Below, one piece after another: positions 43,040 to 52,295 of a stretch of 53,383 nucleotides of DNA (position 1 is the stretch's first letter; each line of letters begins with the position of its first letter). Under the pieces are notes generated by a model. It was given only the letters and a program-made list of their open reading frames with translations, did no database searches and was not told the origin of the DNA. The position numbers and the translations under genes are program-made. The DNA comes from an uncultured Mycoplasmatota bacterium (GTDB lineage: Bacteria > Bacillota_I > Bacilli_A > RF39 > UBA660). The stretch spans positions 1-53,383 of the forward strand of contig CANSRH010000011.1 in assembly GCA_947649365.1 (NCBI GenBank). The letters are read 5' to 3'.

Positions 43040-44131
43040 ATGAGAGAAGAAAAAGCCGCATACATACATATCCCTTTTTGTAAAACCATTTGTTCCTATT
43101 GTGATTTTTGTAAAGTTTTTTATAATGAAAATTGGGTAAAAAAATATTTAGAATGCTTAAAATTAGAAATAGAAGACAACTACAACGGAGAGCCTTTAAC
43201 TTCTATTTATATTGGTGGAGGCACACCTTCTTCCTTGAATCCAAAATATTTAACATCTTTATTCGAAATAATAAACATGCTAAATACACAATCAGTAAAA
43301 GAATTTACTTTTGAATGCAATCTAAATGATATAAATAGAGAACTATTAGAACTATTAAAATCAAATGGAGTCAATCGATTAAGTATTGGAATTCAATCCT
43401 TTCATTCTGAAAAATTAAAATATATGGGACGAAATCATACCTTTTTAGATGCACAAAACAAAATAAATTTATGTCGCTCTTTAGGGTTTCATAATATTAA
43501 CATTGATTTCATCTATGGGTTTTCTTTTGAAACTCCCAAATTGCTAAAAAAAGATTTAAATCAGATTCTTGCACTAGAACCAGACCACATAAGTACATAT
43601 AGTTTAATTATAGAAGAAGGGACCATTCTAAAAGTAAGAAACTTTGAACGAGCAAACGACGAACAAGATGCTAATCTATATGAAATAATTTGTAAACGAT
43701 TAAAAAAGAAAAAATACATCCATTATGAAATCAGTAATTTTGCCAAAAAAGGAAAAGAATCGCTTCACAACCTGCGTTATTGGAAGAATTTAGAATACTA
43801 TGGATTTGGTCTCGCAGCCTCTGGATATCTAGATAAAATTCGATACACCAATACCAAATCATTAACCAAATATTTAAAACAAGAGTATAGTGGAGAAAAA
43901 GAGTTACTTTCACCGAGAGACATCATGGACAATCACATGATGCTAGGGCTACGTTTAACAAAAGGAATCAGTATAAAAGAATTTGAAAGTACCTATAAAA
44001 TAAAACTTGAAAATGCATATCCCATTAAACCTTTGGTAAAAAATGGTGATTTAATAATAAAAAAAGGCAATATTTTTATAAATCCGGACAAACTATATAT
44101 TATGAATGAAATTTTACTAAAAATGATATAG
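43040..44131 (+). CDS. hemW: Radical SAM heme chaperone HemW
   Basis: This 363-residue protein has the radical-SAM cluster motif CKTICSYCDFC near residue 14 (CxxxCxxC, HemW/HemN type) and IYIGGGTPSSLN. RLSIGIQSFHSEKLKYMGR and YEISNFAKKGKESLHNLRYW follow, as in HemW. It binds heme and a 4Fe-4S cluster and is thought to insert heme into target proteins. Gene order lepA-(one gene)-hemW matches Bacillus. Confidence 0.94.
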   Translation: MREEKAAYIHIPFCKTICSYCDFCKVFYNENWVKKYLECLKLEIEDNYNGEPLTSIYIGGGTPSSLNPKYLTSLFEIINMLNTQSVKEFTFECNLNDINRELLELLKSNGVNRLSIGIQSFHSEKLKYMGRNHTFLDAQNKINLCRSLGFHNINIDFIYGFSFETPKLLKKDLNQILALEPDHISTYSLIIEEGTILKVRNFERANDEQDANLYEIICKRLKKKKYIHYEISNFAKKGKESLHNLRYWKNLEYYGFGLAASGYLDKIRYTNTKSLTKYLKQEYSGEKELLSPRDIMDNHMMLGLRLTKGISIKEFESTYKIKLENAYPIKPLVKNGDLIIKKGNIFINPDKLYIMNEILLKMI

Positions 44132-44143
44132 AGGGTGAGGAAT

Positions 44144-44611
44144 TTGAAAAAAATAGCCTTTTTAATTTTTTTACTAATTGGTCTATCCGTACAAGTTCAT
44201 GCAAAAGACTTATATTTAGAAGAACTAACCATTTTAAATGGGGAAATCTCTCCTGTTTTTGAAAAATTAAACAACGAATACACAATAACCCTTCCCAAAG
44301 AAGAATACACAGTAGAAATGGAATACAAAGAAAGTGAAGGCTGTACGGTTTCCGTCCTAGATAATTTCGATTTAGAAAACAACTCCAAAGTAACCATCCT
44401 TCTAAAAAATGAAAAAAATACATCGGAATATCATTTTCATATATTAAAAGAAGAGGAAGAAGAAACCCAAAGTGCATTTAGTGAAGAAACAAAAGAACTT
44501 CCCACTGGATTTATGTATACCTACAAACAATACATTATTCCATCCTTGTGTTTTCTACTTATTGCAATAACTTACAAATGTATATTTTATAAAAAGAAGA
44601 AGCATAAATAA
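44144..44611 (+). CDS. Secreted, C-terminally anchored small protein
   Basis: The protein has 155 residues from TTG 44144 (AGGGTG 6 nt upstream); GTG 44135 is possible. It has a signal peptide (KKIAFLIFLLIGLSVQVHAK), then a beta-rich domain (LEELTILNGEISPVFEKLNN, YTITLPKEEYTVEMEY) resembling the cadherin-like beta-sandwich repeat. A C-terminal membrane helix near residues 132-149 and a basic tail follow. It is probably tethered on the outer face. It sits 12 nt after hemW and ends just before a strong terminator. Confidence 0.75.
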   Translation: MKKIAFLIFLLIGLSVQVHAKDLYLEELTILNGEISPVFEKLNNEYTITLPKEEYTVEMEYKESEGCTVSVLDNFDLENNSKVTILLKNEKNTSEYHFHILKEEEEETQSAFSEETKELPTGFMYTYKQYIIPSLCFLLIAITYKCIFYKKKKHK

Positions 44612-44612
44612 G

Positions 44613-44647
44613 AAATCATCTAGTATAGTTTACTAGGTGATTTTTTT
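44613..44647 (+). terminator. Terminator overlapping the GDPD gene start
   Basis: AAATCATCTAGTA (44613-44625) pairs with TACTAGGTGATTT (44631-44643) with one wobble, loop TAGTT, then a T-run to 44647. The 3' arm contains AGGTGA, the Shine-Dalgarno of the next gene. Confidence 0.8.
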
Positions 44648-45260
44648 GAAATTGATTGCCCATAGGGGACTAAGAACTGAAAAAATAAAAGAAAATACAA
44701 TGGAAGCATTTCAAAATGCGATAAACAATAAAGAAATAGCTGGTTTTGAATTTGACATAAGAAAAACAATTGACAACACCTTTGTAGTCAATCATAATGC
44801 CTTAATAAAAGGAGACCTTATCAAATGGAAGAGTCTTCGCTATTTAAAATGCAAGCATGATCTTCCCACTCTTGACGAAGTGTTAAATTTAGAAACAGAA
44901 AAAATCATGTTAGTAGAAATTAAAGACATTCGCATTCCTTATCGCAAGTTAATCAAATTACTAAGAAAACATCAAGACAAAAATATTTATGTTATGAGTT
45001 TTCATAACAAAGTAATAGAAAAACTTAAAAAACGCAATGCTCCTGCTAAATTAGGTATCTTAAACTATGTTCTAAATTCCGAAGCAGACTACAATTTGGA
45101 TTTTATTTGCCTATTAAATAATTTAGCAACACCTCATTTAATTGAAGAATATGAAAAAAGAGGAATAGAAGTGTTCTTGTATGGGATTCTTAACGAAGAA
45201 AAAGATTTATTCTATGAAAATGGTACGTATATTGTAGACCATGTTCCTAAAAATAAATAA
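44646..45260 (+). CDS. Glycerophosphodiester phosphodiesterase
   Basis: This 204-residue protein begins MKLIAHRGLRTEKIKENTME, with the GDPD catalytic AHRG, then GFEFDIRKTIDNTFVVNHN, which supplies metal-binding Glu/Asp and His, and PTLDEVL. It hydrolyses glycerophosphodiesters to glycerol 3-phosphate. The TTG start (44646) is set by AGGTGA 7 nt upstream; GTG 44637 lies within that site. The start lies in the T-run of the preceding terminator. Confidence 0.88.
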   Translation: MKLIAHRGLRTEKIKENTMEAFQNAINNKEIAGFEFDIRKTIDNTFVVNHNALIKGDLIKWKSLRYLKCKHDLPTLDEVLNLETEKIMLVEIKDIRIPYRKLIKLLRKHQDKNIYVMSFHNKVIEKLKKRNAPAKLGILNYVLNSEADYNLDFICLLNNLATPHLIEEYEKRGIEVFLYGILNEEKDLFYENGTYIVDHVPKNK

Positions 45261-45405
45261 AAAAAGACTCAAAAGCGAAAGAGAAGTAAGAAAGAATCTT
45301 GCTAACTTCTAGGAAAAAGAGTAGAATGAAAAACAAAAGAATTAGAAAGCATACATAAAATGGAAGAAATCAAAAGAAAAACAAACAAAAGGACAAATAA
45401 AACTT

Positions 45406-45582
45406 ATGGGAATAGGAGCCAAAAACGAACAAACAGACAAAGAAAACTGGAATGGATCTTGGCATGGGATACAAACGATTAGCAAAGAAGCACTTTTATT
45501 AAATCACTATACGAATCAAAAACGAATGGATGGGGAAGAGTTCTTTCTTTTAAAAAAGAGATTGTCTAAAAATGAAAACTAA
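45406..45582 (+). CDS. Short ORF, possible gene fragment
   Basis: A 58-codon frame (MGIGAKNEQTDKENWNGSWH...) in the 387-nt gap between the GDPD gene and the next membrane protein. The frame stays open 60 nt further upstream without a start. Trp-rich composition suggests a real coding remnant, perhaps the C-terminus of a lost gene. No ribosome-binding site and no family recognised. Confidence 0.3.
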   Translation: MGIGAKNEQTDKENWNGSWHGIQTISKEALLLNHYTNQKRMDGEEFFLLKKRLSKNEN

Positions 45583-45647
45583 AGATTTTTTATTCCAGTA
45601 TCAAAAAACTTATGGTATAATTTTTTTAGAATAAGGATGTGATACTT

Positions 45648-47840
45648 ATGCCAAACAAGGAAGAGCAAGACAAAACAAAAGTATACAATTTTGATGAATT
45701 GGATAGAGCAAAGGAAGAAAATCAAATTTACGAAATGAAATCCCCTCAAGATACCACTATGCCTGGAGAAATAATAGAAGAACGTCCAGACATGGATTTT
45801 TTTATGAAACCACCCGAAGAACAAGCAAAGAACAAAAAGAAAAATAAAATAAAAGAATGGTGGAAAAAAAGAAACAAAAAACAAAAAATTCTTATCATTA
45901 CAGGAGTTCTTTTCTTCCTAATTGCTATAGCAGTAGGTGTATTCTTTTTAGTGAAAAATTTAACAAAAGAAGAGGAAATTACGCCACCTGTTGATGTCAT
46001 AGTAGAAGAAGAAAATTATCGTTATGAAAATGGAAATTTAATTTTCTTGAATGAAAACAAAGAAAGCATTGGGACGTATACATGCAAAAATCAAAATGAA
46101 GAACTTTGTTTCGTTTCCTTTTATAGTACAGAAGATAATTTTGACATTGAAAAAAAAGTCTATGAAAATGGAACTCCGATAAAAACAAGAGCAAGCATTA
46201 TTGCAAACAATTATGTATTTATAAATGATAATCCTAGAAAAGAAGACACACTACTAACTTTATACAATATAAAAGAGCAAAAAGAAGAAGACGTGTATCA
46301 GCTAGTGAAAAAAATTAGTAGCAATGAAAATAGTGTCATACTAAAAAATACGGATGGAAAATATGGAATCTTAAATTTTACAGAAACAGAAAGTGCAACC
46401 AAATGGGAATTTAAATTTGACTACCTAGGATATATAGAGAACAATGTGTATGTATCGAAAGAAAATGGACGAACCATGTTAATGGATGAAACTGGAAAAA
46501 CCATTAGTAAAGCCATTGGAGGAAGCATAAAAAATGCAAATCCATCTTACATAAAAGTAATGCAAGACACAGGAGCCTACGAGGTTTATAATTATAATGG
46601 ACAAAACACATTCAATGACACATTTGATTATGTGGAATTAATGGATGATTATGCTGTATTAATCAAAGAAAACAAAATGTATTTAAAATTCTATGATAAA
46701 AACAAATTAAACGAAGAAGGAATTCCACTATTTAACAAAGAATATGTAAAAACAAGTATATACGATGAAGAAAACAAACTAAAGGAAACCAAAGAATCTT
46801 TCCGAATCGAAGAAAACAACAACACAATCACTCTAACTATTTTTAATGGAACAGAATCCTCTACACAAACAATAAATAAAGCAGAAGGAATCGTCAGTAA
46901 AACACTTAAAAATATCAATTATTTAGATGGAAAATTATACATATACAAAGATAGCAACAAAACGGAATTAATAGGTACCTATACTTGTGCTAATAAAAAC
47001 AACATAAATGGGAACAGCTCTACTCTTAACAATTGTAAATTAGCAACGGATTCAATTTTTGAAGACAATGACTATGAAATTCCTGGAACACCTGGAGTGA
47101 TTCCTGTATTCAATGAAAGATTTATATTTATTAGTGACAATCCAGACTTAGTCAATGAAAGTAACAAAACAATCGTTTTGTATGATTTGAAAAAATCCAG
47201 CAATCTAGGAAAATATACAGCGGTAAACACGTACTCTTACACAGGAACAGAAGAGATTACATTTTCAACCACGAACAACTTGCAAGTCCTAGCAAAAAAT
47301 CAAAGTGGCAAATTTGGAGTTATTAAAATAGGAGCAGGAGAAATCGCTGGTCATATTGGCTTTAACTATAGTGAAATGGAATCTTTAAGAGATTATTATG
47401 TTGCAAAAGACGCAAATGGCTACTTATTAATAAACAAATCCAATGGGGCAAGCATCACGAGCGCAATTCCTTACAAGATTAGAAATTACAATGACAAATA
47501 TGTAAAAGTAATCAATAATGGTAACTACTATATTTACAAAAACAATGGAGGCCAATTATCTACCAAAGGCTTCAAATACATTGAACTATATGATAAATTT
47601 TATGCAGGAGTGGATGCCAATAACCAATTAGGTTTATATGAATACGACAAACCAACAGATAGTATTTTAAAAACTGAAAATGGACTAGTGCCTTTATCAC
47701 TAAACAAATACCATGGAAATGGAACACTTGCTTTCAAAATCAATGTAACAGGAAACAATTATGAAGTATTAGTAGGAAATGGATCCAATATGTACGAATC
47801 AAAAGCGACTGGTGTAGTAGAAACGAAGGACGAGAGATAA
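45648..47840 (+). CDS. Large membrane-anchored protein with two GTYTC modules
   Basis: The protein has 730 residues, with a cytoplasmic acidic and then Lys-rich N-terminus (KNKKKNKIKEWWKKRNKKQK) and one membrane helix at about residues 84-105. A large outer region is built of two copies of a module. Each opens with a short strand pair ending GTYTC plus a second Cys (about residues 135 and 445). It continues with YVFINDNP / FIFISDNPD, then KYGILNF / KFGVIKI and a F-x-Y-x-x strand series, loosely WG-repeat-like. AAGGATGTG precedes the ATG; TATAAT at 45616 is the likely -10. Overlaps its paralogue downstream by 1 nt. Confidence 0.75.
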   Translation: MPNKEEQDKTKVYNFDELDRAKEENQIYEMKSPQDTTMPGEIIEERPDMDFFMKPPEEQAKNKKKNKIKEWWKKRNKKQKILIITGVLFFLIAIAVGVFFLVKNLTKEEEITPPVDVIVEEENYRYENGNLIFLNENKESIGTYTCKNQNEELCFVSFYSTEDNFDIEKKVYENGTPIKTRASIIANNYVFINDNPRKEDTLLTLYNIKEQKEEDVYQLVKKISSNENSVILKNTDGKYGILNFTETESATKWEFKFDYLGYIENNVYVSKENGRTMLMDETGKTISKAIGGSIKNANPSYIKVMQDTGAYEVYNYNGQNTFNDTFDYVELMDDYAVLIKENKMYLKFYDKNKLNEEGIPLFNKEYVKTSIYDEENKLKETKESFRIEENNNTITLTIFNGTESSTQTINKAEGIVSKTLKNINYLDGKLYIYKDSNKTELIGTYTCANKNNINGNSSTLNNCKLATDSIFEDNDYEIPGTPGVIPVFNERFIFISDNPDLVNESNKTIVLYDLKKSSNLGKYTAVNTYSYTGTEEITFSTTNNLQVLAKNQSGKFGVIKIGAGEIAGHIGFNYSEMESLRDYYVAKDANGYLLINKSNGASITSAIPYKIRNYNDKYVKVINNGNYYIYKNNGGQLSTKGFKYIELYDKFYAGVDANNQLGLYEYDKPTDSILKTENGLVPLSLNKYHGNGTLAFKINVTGNNYEVLVGNGSNMYESKATGVVETKDER

Positions 47841-48790
47841 TGGAAACACGTAAAATAACGTTTGTTCTGATCATTGTTTTACTAATCATTTTCCTTCCCT
47901 TGACCGTGATTGGAACTACACTCCATTTAAAAAAATCTCCACTAGAGGAAGCAACTCCAAATCAGGAATTGAAACAAGACGGAAAACTTCATTTCTATGA
48001 CAATGGAGTTCTTCTTGGAACGTATACTTGTGAGCAGAAAGACTATTGTGACTATGCTACATTAAGAAATACCTATCCTTATGACTTAGATGAATACCAA
48101 CCAAGTAATGAAACAAAAACAGAATTAATCAATAATCGTTATGCATTTTTAATGGATAGTACAACAGAAAATTTAATAAATGCCGAAATCATTCTTTACG
48201 ATGTTACAACAGAAAAAGTAATCGGTCGTTATAAAGAAATAAAAAATTATGAAATAGGAATCGAAAGCAATAGTTATCTTGTAAAAAATACAAATGACAA
48301 ATGGGGCGTAATAGAATTTTACGATGGAGTCAATTTAAAAATTCCTTTCAAGTACGATTACATTGGTTTAGCAAACAGAATCAATCCAGAAACCCAAAAA
48401 ATTATAGCTGACACGTATGCTGTTTTAGATGAACAAGGCTGGAGACTCGTCAACAATAATGAAAAAGATCTAACACCAATCACTTCTGATGAAATTATTT
48501 CCTACAATAGTAATGCCATAATTTCAAAAAATACAGAAGGAATGCAAATAAAGAACTATGAAGGAAAACCTTTGTTAAATGGAACCTATCAAAATATTAA
48601 TTTTTATAATAAATATATAACTATAATAGACAAAACAAATCATTTTTATCTGTATGATCTAGCGAAACAAAGAAAAGTATCAAAAGAATACAATGTAGAA
48701 AAACCAGAGGATGTTGTTTTAAAAACGGAGCAAGACAGCCTAATAATAACAATCAAAGGAGAACTTGTAGAAACCATTGCAATTCTTTAA
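47840..48790 (+). CDS. Membrane-anchored paralogue with one GTYTC module
   Basis: This 316-residue protein has an N-terminal membrane helix (residues 7-28). One outer module shares the plan of the preceding protein: GTYTCEQKDYC, YAFLMDSTT, NDKWGVIEFYDGV, FKYDYIGL, and WRLVNN. The ATG overlaps the stop of the upstream gene (TAATG), so both are made together, probably as a surface complex. The stop lies inside the promoter of the T-box operon. Confidence 0.75.
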   Translation: METRKITFVLIIVLLIIFLPLTVIGTTLHLKKSPLEEATPNQELKQDGKLHFYDNGVLLGTYTCEQKDYCDYATLRNTYPYDLDEYQPSNETKTELINNRYAFLMDSTTENLINAEIILYDVTTEKVIGRYKEIKNYEIGIESNSYLVKNTNDKWGVIEFYDGVNLKIPFKYDYIGLANRINPETQKIIADTYAVLDEQGWRLVNNNEKDLTPITSDEIISYNSNAIISKNTEGMQIKNYEGKPLLNGTYQNINFYNKYITIIDKTNHFYLYDLAKQRKVSKEYNVEKPEDVVLKTEQDSLIITIKGELVETIAIL

Positions 48791-48804
48791 GAAACGAGTT
48801 AAAA
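48776..48804 (+). promoter_or_regulatory. Promoter of the T-box/valS operon
   Basis: TTGCAA (48776-48781), a 17-nt spacer and TAAAAT (48799-48804); transcription would begin about 48811. Confidence 0.6.
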
Positions 48805-48810
48805 TGGAAA

Positions 48811-49036
48811 AAAGCAAAGAAACTGAGGAGTAAAAAGAATAGTTTAATAGAGACCTTATGGTAGGTGGAAATAAGGAAACAAATTCTTTTGAAGGTAGCA
48901 GTGGAGCTGAATGACTGAAATTCAAGTAAGTGATTCCGGATTCTTTCGTTAAAGGAAAATGAAGCGTATGATAGTTATCATAAACTAAGGTGGTACCGCG
49001 GGAAAACTCGTCCTTAACTTTTGGAGGAGTTTTTTT
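48811..49036 (+). promoter_or_regulatory. T-box riboswitch, predicted valine-specific
   Basis: The T-box sequence TGGTACCGCG is at 48991-49000. The stem I distal part CCTTATGGTAGGTGGAAATAAGG-like (48854-48876, preceded by AGAGA) and a probable specifier GTA (Val) at 48895-48897 in GAAGGTAGCA are present. The terminator AAACTCGTCC / GGAGGAGTTT plus T-run lies at 49004-49036. Uncharged tRNA-Val would stabilise the antiterminator. The Shine-Dalgarno of the first gene (GGAGGAG, 49023-49029) forms the 3' arm of the terminator. Confidence 0.9.
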
Positions 49037-49789
49037 ATGATAAATTATCAGAAAGTAGAACAAGGATTTAAAAACTATGTAGAAAAATTTGATTTAAAAA
49101 ACAAAGAAATCGCTATGAAAGTAAGTCATAGTTACCATGTAGCAGACTTAGCAAACAAGCTAGCAAAACGAATAGGTTTAAAAGAAGAACAAAAAAATTT
49201 AGTAAAAACAATGGGTCTTTTACATGACATAGGAAGATTCATCCAGTACCGAGAGCAAGGCATTTATAGTGACTTAAAAAGCAAAATTGATCATGCAGAA
49301 GAAGCCGATATGTACTTATTTGTAGAAGAACATATAAAAGACTTTGGGATTGCAGAAGAAAACTATCCCATCATTCGCGTTGCCTTAATCAATCACAATA
49401 AATTAGAAATAGCAGAAGATTTAACAGAAGAACAGGCTATGTTTGTTAAGTTCTTACGTGATATCGATAAAATAGATATTTTTAGGCAACAAGCAACTTC
49501 TTACGAATGGGAATACCAAGAAATCACAAAAGAAGTAGAAGAAGACTTTAAAAAACACCATCTTGTTGACAATAAAAAAAGCAAAACAAAAACAGACGAG
49601 TTGGTAATAGAACTTGCTTATGTATTTGATATTCAGTTTAAAGAATCCTATGAACTATTAAAAGAGACAGACAATCTAGAATTGTACTTCTCAGTCGTCG
49701 AAGTACAAAAAGGCAAAGAAAACGAATGGGAAGAAATAAAAAAGGAATTAAGAAATTATATAGAAGAAAGGATAGAAAAAACATGTTAG
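49037..49789 (+). CDS. HD domain hydrolase in the valS operon
   Basis: This 250-residue protein has HSYHVADLANKLAKRIGL (first His), TMGLLHDIGRFIQYR (HD pair), DHAEEADMYLF and INHNKLEIAEDL, then FLRDIDKIDIF; together these form a complete HD metal site. Likely a phosphohydrolase; substrate unknown. It lies directly behind the T-box, so it is expressed when valyl-tRNA is low. It overlaps valS by 7 nt. A link to a nucleotide alarmone or to tRNA metabolism is conceivable but not shown. Confidence 0.85.
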   Translation: MINYQKVEQGFKNYVEKFDLKNKEIAMKVSHSYHVADLANKLAKRIGLKEEQKNLVKTMGLLHDIGRFIQYREQGIYSDLKSKIDHAEEADMYLFVEEHIKDFGIAEENYPIIRVALINHNKLEIAEDLTEEQAMFVKFLRDIDKIDIFRQQATSYEWEYQEITKEVEEDFKKHHLVDNKKSKTKTDELVIELAYVFDIQFKESYELLKETDNLELYFSVVEVQKGKENEWEEIKKELRNYIEERIEKTC

Positions 49790-52200
49790 ATAAAAAATAC
49801 AATGCACAAGAAAAAGAACAAAAATGGGTTCAGTTTTGGAAAGAAAATAAAATTTATGAATTTAAGCCAGATGAAAGAGAAGTATTTTCGATAGATACTC
49901 CTCCTCCAACAGTTAATGGGAAAATTCACATAGGACACATATTTTCATATTCTCAAACTGAAATGATAGCAAGATATAAGCGACTTAGAGGTTTCAATAT
50001 TTTCTATCCATTTGGCTTTGATGATAATGGGCTTCCGAGTGAAAGACTAGTGGAAAAAGAACAAGGAAAAAAAGCACACGAAATTGGTAGAGAGGAATTC
50101 TCGAAATTATGTTATGAAACAACAGATAAGTATGAAGCAGAATTTCAAGACTTATTTAGTAAGCTAGGCGTTAGTACAGATTGGGATATTCATTATAAAA
50201 CAGTTAGCCCATCAACCATTAAAATTAGTCAAGCATCGTTTTTAGATTTAATTAACAAAGGGCATTGCTATCATAAAGAAAGTCCAGCACTTTGGTGTAA
50301 TGAATGTTTAACATCCATCGCGCAAGCTGAGCTTGAAACAAAGACAATTAAAACTACATTTAATTACATTAATTTTAAAACGGTAGAGACGAACGAAGAA
50401 TTTACAATAGCAACAACAAGACCAGAATTACTACCAGCTATTGTATGTGTTTTTGTAAATCCAAACGATGAAGTACACAAATCTTTAATTGGTAAAACAG
50501 CACATATTCCAGTTATAGATGTAAGTGTTCCAATTATGGCAGATGAAAAGGTAGCGATAGATAAAGGTACAGGAGTCGTTATGTGTTGTACTTTTGGAGA
50601 CCAAACAGATATAGAATGGTGGAAAAAATACAATCTACCTCTTAAATACATTTTTACTGATAATGGAAGAATTACTCCTGAAATTCCGAATTATGGTGGA
50701 CTTAAAATAAAAGAAGCTAGAAAACAAATCATAGAAGATTTGACTGCTGGTGGATATGTCGTTAAAATTGAAGAATTAGAACATGAAGTGCAAACCCATG
50801 AAAGATGTGGTAAAGAAGTAGAATATTCTGTAATGAAACAATGGTTTATCAATATTATGAATCATAAAGAGGATTTCTTGAAAATTGGCTCTGAGATTAA
50901 ATGGCATCCAGAACACATGAAAAATAGGTACAATGAATGGGTAGAGAACATCATGTGGGATTGGTGTATCTCAAGACAAAGATATTTTGGTGTACCATTT
51001 CCAGTTTGGTATTGTAAGACTTGCGGTGAACCAATATTTGCAAGAATAGAGGATTTACCAGTGAATCCCTTAGTAGATAAACCTCATATTGAATCATGTA
51101 AATGTGGCTGCACTGAATATACCCCCGAAACTGATGTAATGGATACATGGGCAACATCATCTGTAACACCTTTGATTAACATGAGATATGGTGAAAAAGA
51201 AAATTACGAATCTTTCTTAAAACCAATGAGTATTAGAACAAATGCATCAGAAATAATTAGAACATGGGATTTTTATACTATTGTTAAAAGTTTTTATCAT
51301 TTTGGAACTCGCCCTTGGGATAATGTAATGATTTCAGGTTTCGTTATGGCTAATAAAGGTGAAAAGATAAGTAAGAGCAAAGGAAATAGTAAGGTAGAAC
51401 CAATTGACTTAATTAATCAATATTCAGCTGATGTAATTCGTTATTGGGCTGGATCTGGAAGACTTGGTACAGATATAGTATTTAGTGAAGAAACTCTTCT
51501 TAGAGGACGTAAATTGGTAAATAAATTATGGAATGTTGCTAAGTTTATAGAAATGCACCTAGCAGATTATAAAGATAAAGAATTCAAGTCTTTCGAATAT
51601 ATTGATAGATGGATATTGGGTAAATATCAAGAAATGGAATCAGGTTTTATAAAATATCTTGATGAATATGAAGTTGGACTTGCTCTAAATCATTTAGAAA
51701 AATTCTTTTGGAATTTCTGTGATAACTATATTGAAATAGTTAAACATAGATTATATAGACCAGAGGAGTTTGGTAGTATTCCAAGATATTCAGGACAAAA
51801 GACTGTCTATACATTACTATATAAATTACTTCAAGACTTTAGTATTTTCTTTCCATTTATTACAGAAGAAATTTATCAGGAATTGTATCATGATAACAAG
51901 TCAATTCATTTAACACAAATTAAACCATTGGATTTTAACTTTGGCCAAGAAATCAAAAATGGAGATACTATCATTGATATAATTAGTCAAGCTAGGGGCG
52001 AAAAAACAAATAATAATGTTTCACTTAAAACTCCAATTAAGAATTTTAAATTAAGTGTAAATGAAGAATTAGCTGATGCTATAAATAAATCTTTAAAAGA
52101 TTTCAAAGCAACATTAGCTATTCAAAATTTAGAATTAAGCCAAGCATCAGAAGATTATAAAATAAATAAAATTGAATTGGAAATTGAAGATAAACAATAA
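49783..52200 (+). CDS. valS: Valyl-tRNA synthetase, archaeal-type (type 2)
   Basis: This 805-residue class I synthetase has the HIGH motif in TPPPTVNGKIHIGHIFSYSQ, GFDDNGLPSERLVE, the editing domain (TIATTRPELLPAIVCVFVNP), and the KMSKS motif as EKISKSKGNSKVEP. The FYPFGFDDNGLPSE stretch and KISKSKGN are features of archaeal-type (type 2) ValRS. Typical bacterial enzymes read WxPGTDHAGIAT and KMSKSLGN. It is also shorter than the usual 880 because it lacks the C-terminal coiled-coil arm. The start at 49783 follows GAAAGGAT. Base usage looks unlike the flanking genes, suggesting transfer. Confidence 0.93.
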   Translation: MLDKKYNAQEKEQKWVQFWKENKIYEFKPDEREVFSIDTPPPTVNGKIHIGHIFSYSQTEMIARYKRLRGFNIFYPFGFDDNGLPSERLVEKEQGKKAHEIGREEFSKLCYETTDKYEAEFQDLFSKLGVSTDWDIHYKTVSPSTIKISQASFLDLINKGHCYHKESPALWCNECLTSIAQAELETKTIKTTFNYINFKTVETNEEFTIATTRPELLPAIVCVFVNPNDEVHKSLIGKTAHIPVIDVSVPIMADEKVAIDKGTGVVMCCTFGDQTDIEWWKKYNLPLKYIFTDNGRITPEIPNYGGLKIKEARKQIIEDLTAGGYVVKIEELEHEVQTHERCGKEVEYSVMKQWFINIMNHKEDFLKIGSEIKWHPEHMKNRYNEWVENIMWDWCISRQRYFGVPFPVWYCKTCGEPIFARIEDLPVNPLVDKPHIESCKCGCTEYTPETDVMDTWATSSVTPLINMRYGEKENYESFLKPMSIRTNASEIIRTWDFYTIVKSFYHFGTRPWDNVMISGFVMANKGEKISKSKGNSKVEPIDLINQYSADVIRYWAGSGRLGTDIVFSEETLLRGRKLVNKLWNVAKFIEMHLADYKDKEFKSFEYIDRWILGKYQEMESGFIKYLDEYEVGLALNHLEKFFWNFCDNYIEIVKHRLYRPEEFGSIPRYSGQKTVYTLLYKLLQDFSIFFPFITEEIYQELYHDNKSIHLTQIKPLDFNFGQEIKNGDTIIDIISQARGEKTNNNVSLKTPIKNFKLSVNEELADAINKSLKDFKATLAIQNLELSQASEDYKINKIELEIEDKQ

Positions 52201-52233
52201 GATGTGAGAAAAAGTATAAGTAAATAAATTGCG

Positions 52234-52260
52234 AGAACTAAAAGTTCTTTTTTCTTTTTA
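52234..52260 (+). terminator. valS terminator
   Basis: AGAACT (52234-52239) pairs with AGTTCT (52243-52248), followed by TTTTTCTTTTTA. Confidence 0.7.
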
Positions 52261-52295
52261 TTTTGTTAAAATTTTATTTGATAGAAGAAGTAATT

